A stretch of DNA of 64,000 nt from Cynocephalus volans. Lineage: Eukaryota; Chordata; Mammalia; Dermoptera; Cynocephalidae. Positions 1-10,006 of this stretch are shown here, piece by piece. The stretch covers positions 19,330,524 to 19,394,523 of the forward strand of contig NC_084472.1 in NCBI RefSeq assembly GCF_027409185.1, in the 5' to 3' direction. The notes under the pieces were generated by a model that was not told the origin of the DNA, made no database searches, and saw only the letters and a list, made by a program, of their open reading frames with translations. Made by a program: the position numbers and the translations under genes. Positions within the stretch are counted from its first letter, which is position 1; the number at the start of each line of letters is the position of its first letter.

Positions 1-326
1 TGCCATTTGCAACAACATGGATGGACCTCGAGAGAATTATATTAAGTGAAACAAGTCAGGCACAGAAAGAGAAATACCACATGTTCTCACTTATTGGTGG
101 GAGCTAAAAATTAATATATAAATTCACACACACACACAAAAAAAAAAAAAAACGGGGGGGAGGGAAGAAGATATAACAACCACAATTACTTGAAGTTGAT
201 ACGACAAGCAAACAGAAAGGACATTGTTGTGGGGGAGGGAGGAGAGGGAGGAGGGAGGGAGGTTTAGGTAAGGGGCAACAATAATCAACCACAATGTATA
301 TCGACAAAATAAAATTTTTTTAAAAA
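1..326 (+). mobile_element. 3' end of a young LINE-1 cut by the window edge
   Basis: This is the last part of L1 ORF2 followed by its 3'UTR and A-rich tail. The first ~105 bases encode the ORF2 C-terminus and stop at a TAA after Gly-Gly-Ser, as in the long L1 near 25.97 kb. The 3'UTR has a CA run, a G-run/GGGAGGG block, a spacer and a second purine-rich block (230-262), then AAAATAAAA before the tail. It matches the 3' end of the 22.9-26.3 kb L1 almost base for base apart from run lengths, so the two come from the same recent L1 lineage. Confidence 0.9.
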
Positions 327-1130
327 AAGTTGGATTATGATCAAAATAATGCTGTATAAAATGAAAAAAGAATAAATGTTCCAATATTCACTAAAGAACA
401 TACTTAGTTCGATTATTTGGCCAAAAATCAGCAATTAAGTCAGTCCAAAAATGCATTATCTTAAATTGTTCTCCCCACGATTTCATTTGCCTATTCCTCC
501 AAAAACAGCTGATTTGCTCTAAATGCACAGAAACAGCAAGACCTTAGTCATTGTTTGGGGCACCATGACCTCTAGCCATATTGGGGCCTCCATGAATGCT
601 GTGAAACTGGCAATCAATCTAAATAACTAATTCTGAGCTGCTCTCTTTTTCTAAAAGGGTTGGCCAAGTTGATGAGGCATAAAATGAGGGCAAAAGCTCT
701 GGGGAAAAGTGATTACCAGTTGGTCGGATAGCAATATCATTTTTTAAAATAAAATAAAATAAATACTACTTTCCATAAAAATTTCAAACAGTAGGGAAGG
801 GCATTAAGTAAAAAGTAAAAGTACTTTATCCCTCTTCAGCTTCTAATCACATTTCCCAGAATAGTTTTTCTTTTATAGTCTTCTAGGCATTTTCTAAAAA
901 AATCCAAAAATGTAGATATAAATATAAATATAAATATCCTTTGTTTATACATAAAGGACACCATACTCTATACATTTATCTGCAATTTTTTTTCATTTAA
1001 TTATCTTAGAGATTTATAGTAGTACATATATATTTACATCACAGAGTGTATTAACATATAGATTGTAGTTACTGTAATTTAACTAACCAGTCTCCTATTG
1101 AGACATTCAGATTTCTACGTTTCTACTATT
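327..1130. other. no gene seen; AT-rich intergenic sequence
   Basis: No ORF, RNA gene or clearly recognisable repeat was found. The stretch is AT-rich with short A/T runs. Confidence 0.5.
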
Positions 1131-1285
1131 CAAAACAATTTGCAATCAAAACAACTCTGAAATACCACTTCTCACTCTTCAGATTGGCAATCCAAAAGTT
1201 TGAAAGCATACTGTGTTTGCAAGGCGGTATGGAAACAGGCATTCTTATACATTGCTGACAGGAATACAAAATAATACACCAATGG
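1131..1285 (+). repeat. old LINE-1/HAL1 ORF2 fragment, left part
   Basis: The text resembles the L1 ORF2 C-terminal coding region: an AATCAAAACAACTCTGAAATACCA-type stretch followed by CTTATACATTGCTGACAGG. It continues after the composite insertion (3150-3285) with 'ccagcaattctatttttag', typical of the next part of old L1 ORF2, and appears to resume at about 5386. It is too degraded to code for anything. Confidence 0.65.
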
Positions 1286-3131
1286 GCTTCTGGTCAAGAT
1301 GGCAGAATAGACAGTCCCAAGCATCATTCTCTCCCACAAATCAACCAATTTACAGCTATTAAAAAGCAATGACAGCCAAGCAGGGGCCGCTAGAGCTCAG
1401 GGAAAGAGGAGAGATCTACAGAGTTCATGAAGGCAGGAGAAGCCACAATGAGAGAAAGAAAGGATCACTCCCACCATTTTGAGCCCTGGCTGCTTCAAGC
1501 CTGGAGCTGGAGGGCACACAGAGCAAGAACTGGCAAAAGTCATAGCTGTGCCCTTCGGATGAAGTTGCTTGGAGGTGGCAGGGGAGAAGAGGGACTTGGT
1601 GGCCCCCAGGCCAAAGGAACCACTCAGAGGCCAGTGAGTCATTACAAGGGACAGGCCCATGACACACGGGAAGTGTTTGGAGTGCAGGCAGTGGGGGAGA
1701 TGGACCCACCAGGGAACATTGGGGCACAGTATGGACAGCTGATCTACCCTCCAATCAGCACAGGACCACTTAGTGGAGAATGGTAAAGAATGTAGAACTG
1801 CAGGGAGTGCAGTGTGCTGAAAAGACTCAGGCCCAGACCAGAGTTTCCACACAACCCAGTTGTATCAGTCCTCAGAAGACCTGGAAGTGCTTACAAAGTC
1901 AACAATTAAAACCTGAGCTGCACAAAAAGCCTTCCCCAGGCAATCAGCAGAAATGAAGAATTTAGCTTAGCTCAACTACAGGGCTCATGTGCTGGTCCCC
2001 TCAGGAAGTGCCCGCATTTTAGAAGTAATCAAAGGACAACAAATTAGTTCCAGTGCAGAGTTTAAGTGGTGGGTACAGCGAGTAATCCAACACAGAACTG
2101 AGAGAAAAAAAAAACACCACAGATCAAAGACAAATTTTGATATTAACTAGTAAAGGTCTAACACCACAAAGAAGACCTATAAAGCCTAGAAGGACTGGAA
2201 GCCCCCTGGGCTTCCGAGCCAGGGTGATAGGGGCCAAGCGCTTCAGTCACACCCCCCGACATCTGCAACCAGCCCAGTGACAACCACCAAGCCACCACGG
2301 GAAACACCCTGGGCTCCTGAGCTGGTGCGATGGAGGGCTAAGGGCTTCAGCCACCCCCCACTGACATCTGCATCTATCCCAGCAATGACCAAGTCACAAC
2401 TAGAAGCCCCCTGGTCTCCCCTGCCAGAATGAGAGGGGTGCCACAGGCTTCAATCATGTCTCTCTTCTTCCTCCTCCTCCCACCCTCTTTCCCTCCCTCT
2501 TCCCCTCTCCCCCTCTCTCCCAACTACTCTGGAACAACAACTTAGAGTGAGGTATGGAGTTGGGGGAAGTCAAACCCAGCCACAACTAGGCAAGCTGCTG
2601 CCACGATCCCAGGGCCCCACCAGGGTCCTCAGGCATGAAGCTGGGGGAAGCTGAACCCAGCTGCAACAAGGTAAAGAGCACACCAAAAACACCATTTCCA
2701 TGTGGATAGCCCACCATAGCCACCACAATTGCCATGGCTGCCACAAAAGCAGCTAGTCTCAATAGCAGCAGTCACAGCCACCGTGCAGATGGCACGCCAG
2801 ACTCTCAAATGCATTGACACAAGGAGAGGCATCAGAGGAGACAAAAAAAAAAAAAAAAAAAAAGTCCTGTCTCTCCACAAAGCCCACTCCAGAGTAATAG
2901 AAGAAGCTCTGATTTACGATAATAGGGGAGGACTTGATCACACCTGTCTCAGTACTGAACAGATCATCTAGGCAACAAACCAACCGAGGAATAGTTAATC
3001 CATCAGATGGAGAGAACAAATCTATGGTTATTAGAGGGGAGAGGGAGAGGGGGCAGGGGAAGAGGGAGGGGAAAGATTGGATAAGGGGCATAAAGAATAA
3101 GTATGATTTGTAATAATGAATATGCTAATAA
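1286..3131 (+). mobile_element. 1.85-kb non-autonomous composite retroposon with an L1 5'UTR-like head
   Basis: It starts with GCTTCTGGTCAAGATGGCAG, the style of start seen in many mammalian L1 5'UTRs. It runs through a GC-richer body with degenerate tandem units and a polypyrimidine tract (2456-2520), and ends in a purine-rich segment and an AATAAA at 3127-3132. It is flanked by a perfect 18-bp direct repeat (1268-1285 and 3132-3149), which fixes both ends and indicates L1-type target-primed insertion. No ORF1 or ORF2 sequence lies inside. It interrupts an older L1 fragment. It could be an internally deleted L1 (5'UTR joined to a 3' end) or an independent non-autonomous family. Confidence 0.75.
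2196..2465 (+). repeat. degenerate ~103-bp tandem units inside the composite retroposon
   Basis: Three successive units share the order CCCTGG-gct-cc...GGGCCAAGCGCTTCAG/GGGCTAAGGGCTTCAG...CACCCCCCxxTGACATCTGCA...CCAGCAATGACCA. They begin near 2198, 2301 and 2402, the third being partial. A second pair of related units (GGGGGAAG-T/C-..AACCCAGC) lies at about 2555-2590 and 2640-2670. Such VNTR-like monomers are common in L1 5'UTRs and SVA-like composites. Confidence 0.55.
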
Positions 3132-3285
3132 AAAATAATACACCAATGGAGAAGAATGGGGCGATATCTAGCAAAATTACATATATATTTTTACATTAAT
3201 CCAGCAATTCTATTTTTAGAAATTTATTCCAAAAATACACTTGTAAAAATACTATACTGGATGCTGTATTACACAGGTGGATTAC

Positions 3286-3690
3286 TCAGAGCCCCTCATT
3301 ATGACATAAGCTACAGGTGATCCCACTCTTATGAGTTTGGCAGCTGATGGCTCTCAGATGAGATCCTCTTTACAAATTACCTTTGACTGAAGACAGCTGC
3401 TTCCCAGTCCATAACCAATGACTGTTCTATTTGGGGGTATAAGGACTCTGCCCCCTTGTCTTGAGAAAGAACAACTATAAAGATTCATCTAGCTCCAGAT
3501 CTCTCCATGGGATTGCCTGAGGCCTTTGGTGCAACTTCATTGCAGTTCAGCTCTTCCTAATGCCCAATCCTACCTTTTTCACTCCTTCAAAGGTGTTGAT
3601 CCTGAAAACACTCACCAATAACTTCCTGCACATACTCACAATCTGTTTCCCAGGTAACCCAATTGGTTGGTGCCACAGTGGTCCAAGGAA
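3286..3690 (+). mobile_element. ancient ERVL/MaLR-type LTR
   Basis: The 3' half reads like an MLT-type LTR end (TTTTTCACTCCTTCAAAGGTGTTGATCC, ACTTCCTGCAC, ATCTGTTTCCCAGGTAACCC). Conserved positions are diverged. The subfamily is not assigned; the match is to remembered consensus text. Confidence 0.5.
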
Positions 3691-5385
3691 GTAGATCCTA
3701 AAATGGGATTTTAGAGCTGGATTATCAGCCAACTGGCTAAATGAGGACCACACCACTGATGTAGGTGGACCTGCCATGTTGTAGCAGTGCAGTTGTTAAA
3801 ACTTTCAGATGTGGTAAACAGAGATGGAACACCAATGGAAAGGAAATGTACTGGCAGTTGTAACAACTTAGGCTTTTGTGGAAGTACTAATTATAAGGAC
3901 AATGGAATCAAATATCTGTAGCTGAATGCCATTGATGAACTAGAAAAAGATAATCAAAGGCTGAGAATAATTATCAATTTAAGGGGAAATGCAAAACTCC
4001 AAACTCACAGAGCTTCCTTGGCAGCAGATAATGAACAGAAAGACCTGAGGATTGAGCTCAGGATTTAATTACAAAATAAGAGTAGCAGAGTTCCAAAAAA
4101 AAAAGATGAATTCTCTGTCCTGAAAAGTCTGATATGTCAAAGTCAGGGCCCTGGTGAGAAAAAGATGTCATGGTCAGAGACCTGTTTGTTTATGGGGATA
4201 TGTAAGTTGATAAACTCAAAAACCTTAAAACCTTTGATCCCCCTGAAGCCTCTGGTCCTACAGAAATGGCCTATTCCTCTCTGTTAAAAGCTATATTTTC
4301 ACCCCATCACTCTTGCTTGGAGATAAGGCACTTCTCCACCCGCATCTCTAAGTTCTAACCCCTCTTTTCCTCATGAGCATCACCAATAACTAGGGTCAAG
4401 CCTCTATACGACCCAGAAGAGGAAGTGCTTGGCCTGCTAAGGGAGGAAATGGACTATATGCTGAAGGAATTGCAAGATCTAGTCGGTATGTTCCAGAAGA
4501 AGCTAAGAAAGTATATAAGGGATTAGACTCTGAGGATGCCAGATCAATGAAAATGGAACATAAGGTTGGACAAAGGAAAGTTAATCAAGGATCACTTTCC
4601 TAGGATATAGGATTTAGCAGCCTGGCAAGGAATGCAGCAAACAGTGCCACCAAGCTGACAGAACGACTCTTAGAAGCAGAAAAAACAATGGCCTACACTA
4701 ACTGAAGTGAAAATGCCAGAACTGCCTTGGAAGATAGTGTAATAAGTAATCAAAAGACTCAGAAAAATAGGCAGGCCATGATGGATATACTATATAAAAA
4801 CCAGAAACTCAGCCTGGAGTAGAACCTGTTTCCCAAAGTGATAAAGAATGAGCTGGTGAGAGGAGGACCAGAATCACTGAGAAGCTCAGTGGTGACTATC
4901 CTCTATAGGCCAAAGCTAACAGTAGGAAAGAGAATGTTATAGAACTAGTCTTACTGATAGCAATGGGGATGATAGGCTCCCAAACTTATAGAGGCCATGT
5001 GACTAAGCTAAGCCATTAGAAGAAAGGTAGGCACAATTATCACAGGAACAGCAAGATCATTATGGAAGTTGAGGGGAAAAAAGGCCTGAACCACAGCAAG
5101 ATACAAATTTTTTTTTTTTTTTTTTGGTGGCTGAAGATCCAAAGGATTTTTTAGTAGGGCACCCTTGGGGCTAGATAGATGGGCAGCCAACATGGGTATT
5201 ATTCAATATAAATGATCAAGAGAAATCAAAGATGGATGAAACAAGGGGCTGAAGGTAACTTACCTAATAAAAAGAGGCAATCCCTTGCTTGGTTCCAACA
5301 CTTGAGCCAGTTCTCAGACCCAGAATTCACTGACTAAATGAGAAGCCAGAGTCCCGAGGAGGAAGCACCTTACAACACCACAGAA
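3691..5385 (+). mobile_element. degraded ERVL/MaLR internal-like sequence
   Basis: This follows the LTR-like segment directly (TGGTCCAAGGAAGTAGATCCTAAAATGGG) and has no open reading frame of note. Phrases such as GTGGTAAACAGAGATGGAAC and CAATGGAAAGGAAATG suggest a MaLR internal region. The right end is uncertain because old L1 sequence resumes near 5386. Part of this stretch could be another repeat. Confidence 0.4.
5108..5133 (-). mobile_element. tail-only SINE insertion (26 bp)
   Basis: A run of about 18 T is followed by GGTGGCTG, the reverse complement of the CYN-type SINE 3' end (CAGCCACC plus poly-A). It lies between AAGATACAAA (5098-5107) and AAGATCCAAA (5134-5143), a 10-bp direct repeat with one mismatch. 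It is probably an extreme 5'-truncated SINE copy. Confidence 0.55.
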
Positions 5386-5945
5386 AATATATACAGGAAT
5401 ATACCAGTTCTTTCTCAAAGACTAGAAACAACCCAAATATTCACCAACATGGAACTTATTGGTTAGCCATGGTACATCCAAACACCAAATACTGTGCAGC
5501 TCTAAAGGTAACCTGGTAACACACATTCCAGGACTTACAATGTGGACACCTTGGGAGGAAAGGAAAATTATTCTGTCTACCACAGATTCTGAATTAAACA
5601 AACCAACTGTAAAAAAAGACTTATTTCACACAGTCAGGGAAATTTTACCTTAGATTGGGTATCATATTATATAAAGGAATTGCTATTAATTTTTTTAGGT
5701 ATGATAATGACATTGTGGTTATGCTAAAAAAAACCTTCTCTGTTGGAAGTGCTTACTGAAGTATTTATAGGTGAGATGATATGATATCTGGGATTTATTT
5801 AAAATGGCAAAAAATATGGGAAATAGATTAAACAAGATAGGCAAAATAATAAAAATTGTTAGAGCTGGATTATGCTTTCATAGGGTTCAAAATGCTTTTC
5901 TATTATACTTGAAAATGTCTACAATAAAGTTTTTTAAAATCAAAG
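5386..5945 (+). repeat. old LINE-1/HAL1 3' end
   Basis: It contains the late ORF2 phrase ACTAGAAACAACCCAAATATTCA...ATGGTACATCCA and then a typical old L1 3'UTR (GATAATGACATTGTGGTTATG, GATGATATGATATCTGGGATTT, GAAAATGTCTACAATAAAG). It is the likely continuation of the fragment at 1131-1285 and 3150-3285. Confidence 0.65.
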
Positions 5946-6413
5946 ATAATCTAATATGTTTGGAGGAAAGGAAAGAAGAGAGGAGAGAATCTAATGCTTC
6001 AATGAACAGTTCTTGTCCACATATTGCTGCATACCAGTGTGAATGTATGGTAGGTTAAATTCTTAGATACAGAATTGCATTTAAAATGTTGTTAGTAATT
6101 GCTTTACATGTATACTTAGTTTGAACAATTAAGTAAACAAATGGAGGGTTGTGGAAGCCAGTTTTTTCACCATAAGAGATGAAAGTTGTAGATAAACAAG
6201 AAGGGAAAAATAAGAAAAACCATGTGGGAGATATTAGCATGAACTCACAGTTAGTTTTTTGTTTGTTTTTAAAAAATAGTCAAGTGTAGTAGTGAGAAGA
6301 AGTGAAAGAGTAGAACAAGTAATTCAATCCGTAACTGACTGTGAACAATCAATTGAGATAACTCACTACTTTTGGACCAGCTCATGGTCAGTTTAATGGT
6401 TAGCTAGCTAGCA

Positions 6414-6460
6414 AGATAGATAGATAGATGGATGGATAGGTAGATGGATGATAGATACAA
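6414..6460 (+). repeat. GATA/GATG simple repeat
   Basis: Tetranucleotide run of TAGA/TGGA units with interruptions, starting after TAGCTAGCTAGCAAGA. Confidence 0.85.
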
Positions 6461-6504
6461 CTTATAGACATGTGTGTATACGTGGGTTAGTGTACATACA
6501 TATA

Positions 6505-6800
6505 CACGCATTGCTTGACAACTGAGAAATGTGTCCTTAGGCAATTTCATTGTTGTGTGAACATCACGGAGTGTACTTACGCAAACCTAAATGGTACAGC
6601 CTACTACACACCTAGGCTATAAGGTATGTCCTATTGCTCCTAGTAGTAATGCATTGTGCTACAATGTTACAATGGCTACAACATAACTAGGTGATAGGAA
6701 TCTTTCAGCTCCATTATAATCTTATGTTATAAGATTGTAATGACCATTGTTATACATGCAATCTGTCATTGACCAAAACGTTATGAAGTGCACAACTGTA
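6505..6800. mobile_element. non-autonomous DNA transposon remnant
   Basis: It begins GCATTGCTTGACAACTGAG and ends near AAGTGCACAACTGTA. Inside are the phrases AGGCAATTTCATTGTTGTG and CCTACTACACACCTAGGCTAT, shared in inverted orientation with the longer copy at 12785-13341. I recognise the family as a medium-reiterated TIR element but do not name it. Confidence 0.6.
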
Positions 6801-7171
6801 TTACCTAGCTCTGTCCACTGAGAGGACCTAGAAGCAATCACACCCCAGCAGAAAAGAACAAACCCAGCACCCACATCTTAGTTTCTAAATACCATTTTCC
6901 AATAAAAGGAACCAGAGATTCTTGGGAAAATGGATGATTCTAAGACCGGGACAGGGAAAATAAAAGATAAACCTGGAGTTACTATAGTACCAGAAAGTAA
7001 GTGTTCAAAAAACTAAAGGATAGAAGCATGTTGAGGGACGCAGGAGCCAATGTGAAAATGCTCCTAATGGCCAAAAGTGCACCAATTTGAGCAACAAAAT
7101 AAATAACACAGTATTAGATTTTAATCCCAAATTATAAAATAAATACACACGAGTCTATACTAATATACATA
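6801..7171. other. no gene seen
   Basis: No ORF, RNA gene or repeat was recognised between the DNA transposon remnant and the next SINE. Confidence 0.45.
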
Positions 7172-7280
7172 GGGATGGCTGGTTAGCCCAGTTGGTTAGG
7201 ACATGGCCTTGTAATACCAAGGTCAAAGGTTCAGTTCCCCATGCCAGCCAGCCACCAAAAAATAAATAAAATTAAAAAGT
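7172..7280 (+). mobile_element. tRNA-Ile-derived SINE, monomer (CYN-like)
   Basis: The head GGCTGGTTAGCCCAGTTGGTTAGGAC, an A box followed by GGTTCAGTTCCCCATGCCAGCC, reads like a diverged tRNA-Ile. It ends in CCACCAAAAAATAAATAAA. The pol III A and B box positions are recognisable. Confidence 0.88.
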
Positions 7281-8149
7281 CATACTAATAAATAAATGAG
7301 AAGTACTAGCATTGGGCTAATGCTGGGGTCTACTCTTGGTGAGGCTAACATACATACAGGAAGGCAAGGTAAAAGATGGTAAGTGTTAATGGAAAAGGTT
7401 ATAGCTCAAAGAGACACATAGTGTAGTACACTGGGATCTAATCCAGATTTAGCACACATGCTGTCAGATTTTGCTTTCAAAGATGAAGGTATTGAGCATA
7501 TTGAAAGTCTTTCAATACCTGCAGTACTGGGCAGAGCTGGGTAGATATAATAATTCTTTTTCTTTTTCTATTTTTTTAATTACTAGAATTAGCTCTTAAG
7601 AATCACTCTACAGTCTGGTGCTTCCACAATCCACATACTGGCTCAGGCACCAATTTATAATAAGGGAATGGCATCACATCAGATAGTTTTCCAAGGGCAT
7701 CTCACACACTCTGGTCCCCAGGAAAACTTCTAATAGCCCTGGTGATTGTTTTTCTCAACTTTTTAGTATGAGGTCTACAGCAGACACTAGCCCATACAAA
7801 TGAGGTTATTAAGGCAAAGTATCAGCTGCCCCACATGACAAAGTCAGGGTCTGCTAGTCCCCTCTGAGGAGATGAAAAATTCATGTAGTATTGGACAAAT
7901 ACTACACAAGCATAATTAATTCTCCTCAAAAGAACTTTATGAAAGTCCAGGGCTTTTCCATCAAGGAAGGAACCCTGGACAGCAGAGGACAGTAGATCAC
8001 TCTCTCTCTCAACAAGCTAAACCTAATGACCAAAAGTAATTATAAAAATACTTACCATTGAACCAAAATTATCCATTAGAATGATGAATGCTAAAGTAAG
8101 GCAGGAAGACTTTTTTCTTTAATTTTAATTTTTAGACACTTAAATCTCA
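7281..8149. other. no gene seen
   Basis: Moderately AT-rich sequence without ORFs. No repeat identified with confidence. Confidence 0.4.
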
Positions 8150-8480
8150 ATACTCTTCACCCAGATATCTGCCTGGATCACTCACTTTCTTCTTTCAGGT
8201 CTTCACCAAGGTCACCTCATCAGAGAGGCCTTCTCTAACCATCCTTTTTAAAATAGAATCTATACCAAGGCAGGACTTCCTTTCAGCCTTAGCCTGATTT
8301 ATTTTTCTCACCAGGCATACTACATACATGTTTCTTTATATAATATGCTCTGTCTCCCCCAGTAAGTTCCATTTGAGCCAGGATTTTGTCTATTTTATTC
8401 ACTGTGTTCTCCCACTTTTTTTTAAAGAACGTTTGCTGAACAGTAATATGTGCTCAATGAGTATGTATTGAATGAGCCCC
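8150..8480 (+). repeat. L2 3' region
   Basis: It carries L2 3'UTR phrasing in sense orientation: CAGAGAGGCCTTCTCTAACCA, a polypyrimidine middle, AGTAAGTTCCATTTGAG...TTCACTGTGTTCTCC, and finally ATGTGCTCAATGAGTATGTATTGAATGAG, the classic L2 terminus. Confidence 0.75.
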
Positions 8481-8900
8481 ACAAAATGTGGTATATCCAT
8501 ACAATGGAATACTACTCAGCAATATAAAGGGAAGAACTATAAATACATGCAACAATATATGGATGAGTCTTAAAATAATTATGTGGAATCAAAGAAGCCA
8601 TACACAAAATAGTAAATACTGTATTATTCCATTTGTATAAAATGCAAATGAAAAGCAACTCGGGAATCTGAGGACTGAGGATAGAGGAAAGAGGATAGAA
8701 GGGCAGAAGAACTGCAAAGGAGCACAAGAAATCTCTGGGGGGTCATAGACATATTCTGTATTCTGATGGTGGTGCTGGTTTCACAGGTGCATACAACTCA
8801 TCCAGTGATGAGTCAGAACTAATCAAATGGTTCACTTTAAATGGATAGTTCATCATGCATAAATTATTCCTCAATAAAGCTGAAAAAGAAAAAATACTTG
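8481..8900 (+). repeat. old LINE-1 3' end
   Basis: It begins with ATGTGGTATATCCATACAATGGAATACTACTCAGCAATA-type ORF2 C-terminal sequence. It continues into a 3'UTR with GGTGGTGCTGGTTTCACAGGTGCATACA and ends TCAATAAAGCTGAAAAAGAAA. No intact frame. Confidence 0.8.
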
Positions 8901-9230
8901 TTGAATCAGTTTACTAGTGTATTTATAGCTTAAGTAAAACTCTTTAGAAGTTTTAGATAAATTGTGTTTGCAAATCTTAAATCCAAGATGCTGGAAAAAT
9001 AGTTTTTTCCTTTTCTCTGTCTCAAGTAAGAGGTTTTAGAGTGCTATTTTCCATATATGTAGTGGATATACCTTTCTTTAGCTGTCTCAAGGGAATATGA
9101 AATAGGAGTTTTGAAATCAGCTGGCTCAAGCATAAATAAGTGGCCTATGCTCAAGCATAACCATAAAAAGGAGAGATTATGCTTGAGCTAAGTTTCCATA
9201 TTATGATTACGTTTTAAAAATTACTTCAGC

Positions 9231-9397
9231 AGGGCCCCATGGCTCACTTGGGAGAATGTGGTGCTGATAAGACCAAGGCCACGGGTTGGATCCCTATATA
9301 GGGATGGCCAGTTAGCTCACTTGGGAGAGCGTAGTGCTGACAACACCAAGTCAAGGGTTAAGATCCCCTTACCAGTCATCTTAAAAAAAAAAAAAAA
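9231..9397 (+). mobile_element. dimeric tRNA-Ile-derived SINE (CYN-like)
   Basis: Left monomer is AGGGCCCCATGGCTCACTTGGGAGA...GGGTTGGATCCCTATATA. Right monomer is GGGATGGCCAGTTAGCTCACTTGGGAGAGC...GATCCCCTTACCAGTCATC, then a ~15-bp A tail (9383-9397). The flanks repeat AAATTACTTCAGC / AAATTCACTTCAGC. Confidence 0.93.
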
Positions 9398-9948
9398 TTC
9401 ACTTCAGCCATTGATATCAAAACCTCTAAACACCAAAATGACTTAATTAACACTTTCTTTAAAGCCAGGGACATGTCACCTCCTTGTAAGTAAAATCTCC
9501 TTAATATCTTCATATAATGCTGATCTCCATTCTATAATTCATAAGATCAGAAGCCCACAGTGTGACAGAGAATTGCCAGTATGTAATATGAATACCAAAT
9601 TCTAGCTTAAGTTTTCCTATAGAAATATCAATCCTAAAATATAAATCCAACTTTGAAATTAATTGCTAATTCCTTCAAAATGATTTTTTTAACAATTGAA
9701 GAAATGTGCACTTGTTTTTAAAATGAAGTTGCAACATTGTACAAGACTTCTACAATTACTCAGAACAGAATATTGTGTTTCACAATTAAATTCATATTAG
9801 TTATGTTTGGTAAATTGGACAAAGAAGCAATAATACACACTATAAATGTGTTATATTATTTTAAACAACAAAGCATTGAGAACATTGTTGTGTTAAGCAA
9901 AACACTGCAATTAGAAAAAGAAGCTAGATTCTTTATTGATTCACTATT
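9398..9948. other. no gene seen
   Basis: AT-rich sequence. The open frame here (up to 124 codons at 9737-10111) runs through a SINE tail and shows no protein family, so I treat it as chance. Confidence 0.45.
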
Positions 9949-9962
9949 TTCATATAAACTTT

Positions 9963-9992
9963 TTTTTTGTTTGGCAGCTGGCTGGTACAGGG
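9963..9992 (-). mobile_element. tail-only SINE insertion (30 bp) with target duplication
   Basis: The insert is TTTTTTGTTTGGCAGCTGGC followed by TGGTACAGGG, the reverse complement of the monomer SINE 3' end (CCCTGTACCAGCCAGCTGCC plus A-rich tail). A perfect 14-bp direct repeat TTCATATAAACTTT flanks it (9949-9962 and 9993-10006). Only the last ~20 bp of the SINE and a short tail were inserted. Confidence 0.85.
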
Positions 9993-10006
9993 TTCATATA
10001 AACTTT

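Noticed and set aside
1397-1852. 151-codon minus-strand frame and 119-codon plus-strand frame
   Set aside because: Both lie in the L1 5'UTR-like part of the composite retroposon. Neither resembles ORF1p or any protein I know.
6414-6460. Possible CRISPR-like regular array
   Set aside because: Simple GATA/GATG tetranucleotide repeat in a mammalian context.
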